Below, one piece after another: positions 14,660 through 20,388 of a DNA stretch of 20,388 nt (position 1 is its first letter; each line of letters opens with the position of its first letter). Position numbers and translations under genes: made by a program. The notes beneath the pieces are model-generated. The model made no database searches and was not told the DNA's origin. It was given only the letters and a program-made list of their open reading frames with translations. The stretch lies in assembly GCA_002335945.1 (NCBI GenBank), contig DDDD01000122.1:1-20388 (forward strand). Reading direction: 5' to 3'. Origin of the DNA: Porticoccaceae bacterium UBA1989. Its GTDB lineage: Bacteria > Pseudomonadota > Gammaproteobacteria > Pseudomonadales > Porticoccaceae.

Positions 14660-15526
14660 TTATTCTTGCTCAAAGAAGTTGAGAATGTGGGTAGCGAATA
14701 CTTCAGGCTGTTCCAAATGCATAAAATGCCCGGCATCAGGAAGGATCTCGATGTCGAGTTGATCGCTAAAAAAAGGTTTCATATTGGAAAAATGCTCGGC
14801 GCCAATGCAGCCGTCGTTCTCACCTGCCATGGTTAACGTTGGAACTGAAATCGGCTCCGCAAACAAGTCGGCGACACGCTTTGTGTTTGCCGAACCAAAC
14901 AACGCCCGGTAGTAACCTAACGCCGCTAACAGATGCTCGTCTTTACTCAACGCCCGCTTAAACTCATTTATGTAATAGGTCGCATCAGCCTCGAATAGCC
15001 CTGGAGACCAATCTCTACAGAGTTTCTCAATAAGTGCATAGTTATCCTTTTTAATCTTTCGCTCGGGGAACCACGGCAATTGGAAAAAAAACATATACCA
15101 TGACTTTCGTATTTGTGCCGCGGTAAGTTTCATTGCATGGGGGTGGGGTACCGCTGCAGTCACTGCTTTAATCACTTTATTAGGTGCCAGCGCACTGGCC
15201 GCGTAAACAGCGGTAGCGCCCCAATCATGCCCAATAAGATAAGCATCTGGTGCGTCAAAAGCTTCGATCAATGCCAAAATATCACGGCCAAAATCTTCCA
15301 TGCTGAAGCTGTTATTGGCGGGTATTTCTGTGGGCGCATAACCGCGAGAGAATGGTGCAACAACCCGGTAACCTCGCTCGCTGAGCCGCCGCATCAGGTC
15401 GCAGTAGGTATATGGCGTATCCGGAAATCCGTGCATGCAAATGACCAGCGGCCCTTGGCCCTGACTCAAATAGCCGAACCGCAAACCATTAGCGTCAATA
15501 AATTCAGGAATCATCATTTTGAACAT
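14660..15526 (-). CDS. Alpha/beta hydrolase, epoxide hydrolase-like
   Basis: A 288-residue alpha/beta-fold hydrolase. The oxyanion-hole motif HGFPD is at 32-36. The nucleophile is Asp101 in the elbow GHDWG (99-103). The acid is probably Asp238 (GENDG) and the base His267 (DAGHF). An Asp nucleophile with HGFPD and lid tyrosines (WYMFFFQLP at 143-151, YYRALF at 205-210) is the epoxide hydrolase layout; haloalkane dehalogenases share the nucleophile but use Trp halide ligands. Opening of an epoxide to a diol, which the next-encoded alcohol dehydrogenase could oxidise, is a reasonable inference. ATG 15526 overlaps the SDR gene by 13 bp; ATG 15517 would give the classic ATGA overlap and a protein three residues shorter. 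Both keep all motifs. Confidence 0.88.
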   Translation of the reverse strand: MFKMMIPEFIDANGLRFGYLSQGQGPLVICMHGFPDTPYTYCDLMRRLSERGYRVVAPFSRGYAPTEIPANNSFSMEDFGRDILALIEAFDAPDAYLIGHDWGATAVYAASALAPNKVIKAVTAAVPHPHAMKLTAAQIRKSWYMFFFQLPWFPERKIKKDNYALIEKLCRDWSPGLFEADATYYINEFKRALSKDEHLLAALGYYRALFGSANTKRVADLFAEPISVPTLTMAGENDGCIGAEHFSNMKPFFSDQLDIEILPDAGHFMHLEQPEVFATHILNFFEQE

Positions 15527-16497
15527 TGCTCTAGGCGAATTTCTGTCAGAGCGTCCTCATAACTAAAGTGAGGTTTCCAACCTAATTCATCACAAATGCG
15601 AGTACAGTCAAAACGGTTGTCGTAACCAATCAAATTGATCATTTCCAATGGCAGCGTGAGCATTTCTTGCATGGCCTGTAACTGCTCAGGGTTCTCAAAC
15701 TGACGAGCTGCGGCAATCAATTCGTCCCGATTAGCAGAAGGCAATTCTTCGAGGCCTTTTATGGCGGCCAGATCATGGAAGTATCTTGACCAACTCACGT
15801 CAAGACCATCACAAACTGTATAAATACGCCCGACAGCCTGTGCAGAATTTGCTGCAAGTATAAAAGCCGAGACCAAATTGTTGACATGTACAAGGCCCGC
15901 ATTGCCACTACCATCCCCTACTACCGGCAATATGCCTGCCTCTATTGCCTCTAGTAGACCTTCAACCCAGGGGCCACTTCCCACTCCATAGACATTCGCT
16001 GGGCGTATTAACGTTAGCTGCATGCCCTTGCTCTGATAATCCAGAGCCAATTTTTCTTGGGCCATTTTTGCCCAGCTATAGGGGCCCTGATGCTTGCCGT
16101 GAGGTAAGTCTTCATGGCACAGCCTGGTTTGTATTTGATCGCCATAAACGACAATGGATGCCGCCAGTACCACTTTGCAATTGTTGGCCAAAGCGGCATC
16201 AAATACGTGCTGGCTACCTTGTACCGTTATGACCTCGTGATCCTTGTAAGCCCCCATACCCATCACTGCCGCCAGATGAAATACTGTTTTTACATCTTGC
16301 ATAACCGCATTAACATCCGCAGCCCTGGTTATGTCTCCGCGATGTACCTTGACCCGATTGCCCCAGTGCGACGGCACATCTTCTCCGGGCAAGGCAAAGC
16401 TAGCCACCTCTAATCCTTGAGCTAATAACTCATCAATTAGGGTTCGACCAATAAAACCGGTTCCGCCTGTGACCAATATAGGGCTTTGCATCGCCAT
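15514..16497 (-). CDS. Extended SDR: NAD-dependent epimerase/dehydratase or hydroxysteroid dehydrogenase-like
   Basis: A 327-residue extended short-chain dehydrogenase/reductase. The nucleotide-binding motif TGGTGFIG is at 10-17. The catalytic triad is Ser114 (AASIVVYG), Tyr140 and Lys144 (YSWAK). The family ranges from sugar epimerases to 3-beta-hydroxysteroid dehydrogenases and aromatic aldehyde or ketone reductases. Nothing nearby suggests sugar nucleotide synthesis, so a catabolic dehydrogenase is more likely. The open frame begins at a TTG (16500), but the ATG at 16497 (or the one at 16491, directly before QSPILVTGG) is the more natural start, with GAGAG upstream. It sits 15 bp after the cupin gene and overlaps the hydrolase gene. 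Confidence 0.88.
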   Translation of the reverse strand: MAMQSPILVTGGTGFIGRTLIDELLAQGLEVASFALPGEDVPSHWGNRVKVHRGDITRAADVNAVMQDVKTVFHLAAVMGMGAYKDHEVITVQGSQHVFDAALANNCKVVLAASIVVYGDQIQTRLCHEDLPHGKHQGPYSWAKMAQEKLALDYQSKGMQLTLIRPANVYGVGSGPWVEGLLEAIEAGILPVVGDGSGNAGLVHVNNLVSAFILAANSAQAVGRIYTVCDGLDVSWSRYFHDLAAIKGLEELPSANRDELIAAARQFENPEQLQAMQEMLTLPLEMINLIGYDNRFDCTRICDELGWKPHFSYEDALTEIRLEQCSK

Positions 16498-16512
16498 CAA
16501 ATTGCGCTCTCG

Positions 16513-17043
16513 CTAGCCTTCACCGTGAACGATAAGGTTGTCACAACTCTTACCTTCGGCTTCGCACAGGGCTCTATACATGGTTAAAATTGCCCGCGCA
16601 TCGACCATGCTGGTAACATTATTATCATCGTCAATATTTACATTGCTGCCATAGATCGCGAACCACACCACCGCGTCTTCTTTTGCTTCTGCCGATACGG
16701 TTAAGGTATGCAGTGAATGGGCAGGTTCAAATAAATAGGATCCAGACTTATTCACCTTGTCTGGGTACTCCTCGTAGAACCACTCACCTGATAGAGTCAC
16801 GGCAAACACCGGACCAGTATGGTAGTGAGTATCAACCGCATAACCAGGCTTCAGCCTCGTCCGCAATATCCACAAGTTTTGGTTTAGATCGACCTGTAAT
16901 AACTGTATGGTTGAACCATCAGGAAGGCTAACCTCTGGCAAGTCTTCCTCATGAAGCAGTATCGCTTGTTTATCGTGCAATCGCGGGACCACCCCACCAC
17001 TCATCATCGCTTCGAGCTTTTCTGCTGCCGTAATATTAGTCAT
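16513..17043 (-). CDS. Cupin protein, 2,4'-dihydroxyacetophenone dioxygenase-like
   Basis: A 176-residue single-domain cupin. Metal ligands in motif 1 are His73 and His75 (AVDTHYHTGPVF), with a Glu in the following GEWFYEEYPD. Motif 2 supplies His112 in FEPAHSLHTL. This arrangement resembles 2,4'-dihydroxyacetophenone dioxygenase and ChrR-like cupins. The former is a non-haem iron enzyme that cleaves an aliphatic C-C bond next to a keto group. Identity as that enzyme is not proven, and other acid- or ketone-cleaving cupins look alike. It is the first gene of a five-gene operon (17043 to 12797), 15 bp before the SDR gene. Two direct repeats typical of an AraC-type site lie 60-90 bp upstream, so its expression is probably activated by the neighbouring AraC protein. 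Confidence 0.82.
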   Translation of the reverse strand: MTNITAAEKLEAMMSGGVVPRLHDKQAILLHEEDLPEVSLPDGSTIQLLQVDLNQNLWILRTRLKPGYAVDTHYHTGPVFAVTLSGEWFYEEYPDKVNKSGSYLFEPAHSLHTLTVSAEAKEDAVVWFAIYGSNVNIDDDNNVTSMVDARAILTMYRALCEAEGKSCDNLIVHGEG

Positions 17044-17102
17044 TAATGCTTTCTTATCAAGAGAATTCGATTGCCAGTTTAATTGCGTATCGATGGCGCG
17101 GC

Positions 17103-17132
17103 TTGACTTATCATGAACTCAAATTGACTTAT
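17103..17132 (-). promoter_or_regulatory. AraC-type activator site candidate: two 9-bp direct repeats
   Basis: TTGACTTAT occurs at 17103-17111 and again at 17124-17132 (ATAAGTCAA on the transcribed-direction strand). The start-to-start distance is 21 bp, exactly two helical turns, as expected for the two half-sites of an AraC/XylS dimer. It is 60-90 bp upstream of the cupin ATG, in the 171-bp gap that follows the AraC gene. Confidence 0.65.
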
Positions 17133-17214
17133 TGCGAGCACAGCTCCAATAGCAACGAATGCATTTGATGCGTATTAATTGAGCCCGTAGGAATCGAGCC
17201 GATATTGGATGTCT

Positions 17215-18207
17215 CTAATCTGTATGTTGTCGTCGCCACTGCTGCGGCGACAGCCCTGTCCAGCGTTTGAAGTGCCTGCTGAATATGGCAACTTCAGCAT
17301 AACCTAACTTTAGTGCTAAGTCGGTGATGCCAATGTTGCTCGACCGCAAATGTTGGCAAGCGATATCTTCGCGGGTTTGCTGTAGCACTTTACTGTAGCT
17401 TGTGCCCTCGGCGCTTAATCTTTTTTGCAGTACTCGCGGGTGTAAATTCAGGCTGGCGGCCACCTGGGGTAAACTGCAATCACCGGTTGCCAGTGCACTG
17501 GCAAACAGATACCTAAGTAGCGAAGGAAGACTGTTGGGATATAACTGTTCCAGCATTTTGATTCGTTGCTGAAAATAGTCACGTAAGATATCCGAGTCCT
17601 GGTTTAACTGGTAATTTGAGAAAACCGTCGGGAACTGCACGCCATCGAAGTCACTGCCGAATACTAATAAGTTCTGGTAGCCCGATACCTTTTCATAGTG
17701 CGGTGGTTCTGGCTGTTGCAGATGAATACTTATTCGGCGATCAGACGAGCCGTCGTTGACCAAATGGTTATAAAGTTGACCGATGCTCATCTGCAGCACC
17801 TGTCGCAAACCCCAACCATTAGTGAAGTCCAGATAAAAACACCAGCGGGTCAGGTCGCCTAAGACCTGCTCCTCAAGATGTGCCCCCTGTGCGTGCAACG
17901 CCAAATGTGTATTGGCATAGCGGAGAGAATCCCTGAGGGTTGGCTGCATACTGACTCCATAGGCCAGCTCACCTAACGCTATAGCACTGTGACTAGACCC
18001 TAGGCGTAAGCCGAACAGCGGGTCTTGACAGTGCTCAGCCGTGATATCCAATAGGTCGGCTACCCTTTTGGCCGAGACATAGGTATCAGGATTACGTAGT
18101 TGCGCGGCTGTAAGCCCTGCTTGTTTCAGTAACAAGATTGGATTGTGACCTAACCTGAAAACGAGGGCCGTGTAACCCATCAAGGCGCCAGTACGGACTA
18201 AATGCAT
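17215..18207 (-). CDS. AraC-family transcriptional regulator
   Basis: A 330-residue regulator with an N-terminal ligand-sensing domain of the arabinose-binding-like type (PF12625, about 20-200) and a C-terminal AraC DNA-binding domain with two helix-turn-helices: SLPQVAASLNLHPRVLQKRL (245-264) and the conserved GITDLALKLGYAEVAIFSRH plus FKRWTGLSPQQWR (293-325). This architecture is common in activators of catabolic genes (OruR/ArgR-like group). ATG 18207 has AGGGA about 15 bases upstream, rather far; ATG 18180 (Met10) is an alternative. It follows the sulfatase gene by 25 bp and is probably co-transcribed with it. The 21-bp-spaced direct repeats downstream, at the cupin promoter, are the likely target. 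The inducer is unknown. Confidence 0.92.
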   Translation of the reverse strand: MHLVRTGALMGYTALVFRLGHNPILLLKQAGLTAAQLRNPDTYVSAKRVADLLDITAEHCQDPLFGLRLGSSHSAIALGELAYGVSMQPTLRDSLRYANTHLALHAQGAHLEEQVLGDLTRWCFYLDFTNGWGLRQVLQMSIGQLYNHLVNDGSSDRRISIHLQQPEPPHYEKVSGYQNLLVFGSDFDGVQFPTVFSNYQLNQDSDILRDYFQQRIKMLEQLYPNSLPSLLRYLFASALATGDCSLPQVAASLNLHPRVLQKRLSAEGTSYSKVLQQTREDIACQHLRSSNIGITDLALKLGYAEVAIFSRHFKRWTGLSPQQWRRQHTD

Positions 18208-18232
18208 GGGGAGTGGTCCCTAATATCGCTTT

Positions 18233-19909
18233 TTAATTGGGCGTGTAAACGTATTCATCGCCGTCTGCAAATTTCTCAGCCATCGTTTTATCGATCATCA
18301 CTGGCATCTGGGTAGTCGGAGCATACAGTGGCCCTCTGGAGGAAGCCTGATGCGCTGCCAGCAAGACTTCCAACTCTTTCACTTTATCTGGTCGGCTTGC
18401 GGCCAGATTGTTCTGCTCGGTGGGGTCTTCCACCAGATTATAGAGCCACTTTTGCAGTCCGTCTGTGGGACGGTCGTTTACCTGTAGTTTCCAGTCATTG
18501 TGGCGCACCACCTGGTAATGATCGTTCTGCCAGAAGAGAGTTTCGCGATTCCAGCTCTCGAGCCCCTCACCGGTCGCGAGGGGTAGCATATCCACACCGT
18601 CAATCTCCACTCCCTCAGGTATCTGCACACCAGCCGCATTTGCCAGAGTGGGCATCATATCGATATGGGCCACAGGCGTATCCACTGTAGTGCCAGCGGT
18701 GATTTTAGCCGGCCATTTAACAAACATAGGCACCCGTATACCACCCTCAAAGTTGGTAATCTTCCAACCGCGGAACGGGCTGTTCACGTCAGCAATGCCT
18801 ATATAGCCAGGGCCGCCGTTATCGCTGGTAAATGCGACTATGGTATTGTCGGATAACCCTTCTGCCTCCAGGGTGTCCAGAATGCGCCTAACACTGCGGT
18901 CGAGGGCACGAATCATGCCCGCGTAGACCCGCTTGCGGTGGGGTTTTATATCGCCCACCGCTTCGTAGTCTTCGCGAGTAGCCTGAAGCGGCGTGTGGGT
19001 GCCCCAGTGGGCCAGATAGAGGAAGAAGGGTCGATTCTTGTTGGCTTTTATCACCTTGATGGATTCGTCGGTCCAGTAATCGGTGAGATAGCCGCCGGGC
19101 TCAAATCGGTCCTGATCGCCGGAGTTATAGGAGGCAGCGTAAACCATTCGCGCCCAAAGAAATTTGTCGATTGGATCAAAGGGTAGCCTGGCATTGACCA
19201 CATTGGGGTGGTCTTCTGGGAGATAGAGGCCGCTGGCCATCAACAGGCTATCATCGAAACCTTGCTGGTGCGGCGCCATGCCGTTCTCTCGACCCAGGTG
19301 CCATTTGCCTATATGAGCGGTGTAGTAACCCTGGGCCTTAAGCATTTCCGCAATCGTTACCTCGGAGGCAGGAAGGCCCTTCTGCTCATAGGGCGGCTGA
19401 TCAGCCTCCAATGCCTGGTTATAAAAACTGGATGGCATGTTATTGTCCAGGCCATCCGTTAGTCTGGCAACCGTTTTCCCCATACCGGAAGGTGTGGGAG
19501 TAAACTCAAATCCGGTACGGGTGGGATAACGTCCAGTCATCATCATTGCCCGCGATGGTGCACAGGTACTGGCCCCGGAATAGGACTGGTTGAACACAGC
19601 ACCTTCGGCGGCCAACCGGTCTATGCTTGGGGTCTTGAGCTTGCCGTCAGCTAAACCTCCACCAAATGTAGAGATATCGTTGAAGCCCAAATCATCGGCC
19701 ACGATAAGGATAATATTGGGCGGCTGCTCTCCCTCTCCAGTCATCCGCTCTGCGGGGCCCTGCTGCCAGGGGACTGTCCGGTTTTCGGCAACCTCGTGTT
19801 CGTTTGCAGACTGATATTTGATTACCGCCAAGAGTAGGTCACCACGCTTAAGCCATGCTGTGACAGCAACAATCAGTACAACCAGCAGCGGAACTAGCAA
19901 CTTTTTCAA
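18233..19909 (-). CDS. Arylsulfatase (formylglycine-dependent, S1-type)
   Basis: A 558-residue sulfatase that hydrolyses a sulfate ester. A hydrophobic N-terminal segment (about 4-20) without a lipobox acts as signal or anchor, putting the enzyme in the periplasm or on the inner membrane. Metal-site Asp pair: D72-D73 (VADDLGF). Formylglycine motif: C116-x-P118-S119-R120 followed by MMMTGRYPTR; the Cys must be oxidised by a formylglycine-generating enzyme, not encoded here. Further active-site residues: K202 and H204 (GKWHLG), H305 (GTHTP), D363-N364 (SDNGG) and K383. All key residues are present, so it should be active. The substrate is not evident; aryl, steroid or carbohydrate sulfates are all possible. 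Start: TTG at 19909, with GAGGG six bases upstream and no nearby in-frame ATG that keeps the anchor. It is followed 25 bp later by the AraC gene. Confidence 0.93.
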   Translation of the reverse strand: MKKLLVPLLVVLIVAVTAWLKRGDLLLAVIKYQSANEHEVAENRTVPWQQGPAERMTGEGEQPPNIILIVADDLGFNDISTFGGGLADGKLKTPSIDRLAAEGAVFNQSYSGASTCAPSRAMMMTGRYPTRTGFEFTPTPSGMGKTVARLTDGLDNNMPSSFYNQALEADQPPYEQKGLPASEVTIAEMLKAQGYYTAHIGKWHLGRENGMAPHQQGFDDSLLMASGLYLPEDHPNVVNARLPFDPIDKFLWARMVYAASYNSGDQDRFEPGGYLTDYWTDESIKVIKANKNRPFFLYLAHWGTHTPLQATREDYEAVGDIKPHRKRVYAGMIRALDRSVRRILDTLEAEGLSDNTIVAFTSDNGGPGYIGIADVNSPFRGWKITNFEGGIRVPMFVKWPAKITAGTTVDTPVAHIDMMPTLANAAGVQIPEGVEIDGVDMLPLATGEGLESWNRETLFWQNDHYQVVRHNDWKLQVNDRPTDGLQKWLYNLVEDPTEQNNLAASRPDKVKELEVLLAAHQASSRGPLYAPTTQMPVMIDKTMAEKFADGDEYVYTPN

Positions 19910-20104
19910 TTAACGCCCTCTTTAATTTTTTGTTATCTTACCTGCCGACAAATTTATACAGCTGATATTTTAGAGCCGTCTCCATTTGCCTATTGGCACT
20001 AAGTATGTCATTATAAATTAAAAGATTCTACCCTCACTAAAGAGCGCTTCGCCCCATGACTAACTATATGGACTAGGTAACTTATTTATTCGAAGGGGTT
20101 AAAA
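19910..20104. promoter_or_regulatory. Divergent spacer between sulfatase and acyl-CoA synthetase genes
   Basis: A 195-bp AT-rich spacer that must hold promoters for both directions. A small inverted repeat TGCC-TATT-GGCA lies near 19986-19997. I could not place a convincing pair of promoter boxes. The plus-strand gene has a good SD (GAAGGGG) before ATG 20105. Confidence 0.35.
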
Positions 20105-20388
20105 ATGTTAGACGTTTTGAAGCAAACTGCCGCCGCCATGACTGCACCTGATCAGATGTTTGCCATCACCGAGGCCGAAGTCTGTGGCAATATGATGAAG
20201 ACCTGGGCAAATGCGCCTGGATCGCTACGCGACCTATGGCTGAGCACCACTGTGCATGGCGAGAAAGACTATCTGGTTTATGGGGATGAACGCTGGACTT
20301 ATAACCAAGCTCACGAACAAGTAGCGCGTATCGCTAACTGGCTTACATTCCAAGGTATCAGGCAGAATGAGGGTAAGAAGGTTGAGAT
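20105..20388 (+). CDS. Acyl-CoA synthetase (AMP-forming ligase), N-terminal fragment cut by window end
   Basis: Only the first 94 codons are in the window. They read like the N-terminus of an AMP-forming fatty acid or organic acid CoA ligase: NAPGSLRDLWLSTTVHGEKD, then YLVYGDERWTYNQAHEQVARIANWL, matching the 'd.RwTYaEl...v.r.A..L' entry region of the family. The ATP-binding and adenylation motifs lie beyond the edge, so substrate class cannot be judged. The start is supported by GAAGGGG 10 bases upstream of ATG 20105. It is divergent from the sulfatase gene. In this setting it likely activates a carboxylic acid made by the pathway, as the entry to beta-oxidation-like breakdown. Confidence 0.8.
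   Translation, partial: MLDVLKQTAAAMTAPDQMFAITEAEVCGNMMKTWANAPGSLRDLWLSTTVHGEKDYLVYGDERWTYNQAHEQVARIANWLTFQGIRQNEGKKVE

Noticed and set aside
15113..15562. 149-codon plus-strand open frame antisense to the alpha/beta hydrolase gene
   Set aside because: Shadow frame rich in Cys and His. The minus-strand frame carries all catalytic motifs.

Overview
The window looks like a chromosomal catabolic region of a marine-type gammaproteobacterium. The grounds are moderate GC, a large TonB-dependent receptor, many small catabolic operons each with its own regulator, and a TTG-started arylsulfatase. The lineage is an inference from gene style (Cellvibrionales/SAR92/Halieaceae-like), not from a marker gene. 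There are no tRNAs, rRNAs, insertion sequences, phage genes or CRISPR arrays.

Layout. (1) 130-4432: a membrane-anchored beta-lactamase-family serine hydrolase (minus) diverges from a TonB-dependent receptor (plus). A 463-bp spacer with repeats separates them, and the receptor ends in a clear intrinsic terminator. (2) 4563-9676, minus: a five-gene operon. In transcription order it encodes an enolase-superfamily enzyme of muconate-lactonizing (MLE) type, a short cobalamin-fold/2x[4Fe-4S] protein of the QueG/reductive dehalogenase family, an Iba57/YgfZ-like protein with an eroded signature motif, an MFS transporter and a TauE/SafE-type permease. A divergent TetR regulator (9845-10468, plus) borders it. 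A 16-bp palindrome lies between the predicted -35 and -10 of the operon promoter. (3) 10653-12517, minus: a second TetR regulator and a nitronate monooxygenase-like flavoprotein. (4) 12797-17043, minus: a tight five-gene operon encoding a cupin (dihydroxyacetophenone dioxygenase-like), an extended SDR, an epoxide-hydrolase-like alpha/beta hydrolase, a medium-chain alcohol dehydrogenase and a putative ferritin-like di-iron protein (COG3687/PF10118-like). (5) 17215-19909, minus: an AraC regulator just downstream of a formylglycine arylsulfatase. (6) 20105 to the end, plus: the start of an acyl-CoA synthetase, cut by the window edge.

How it may work together (inference). The receptor, transporters, sulfatase, oxygenase-like, reductase-like and hydrolase genes and the CoA ligase fit uptake and stepwise breakdown of a complex oxygenated or sulfated organic compound. 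The substrate cannot be read from the sequence. The most unusual part is the translationally coupled pair QueG/RdhA-like Fe-S protein plus degenerate Iba57-like protein inside the MLE-type operon. It could be an undescribed redox enzyme with its own cluster-assembly partner. The clearest regulatory signal is a pair of 9-bp direct repeats exactly 21 bp apart upstream of the cupin operon, next to the AraC gene.
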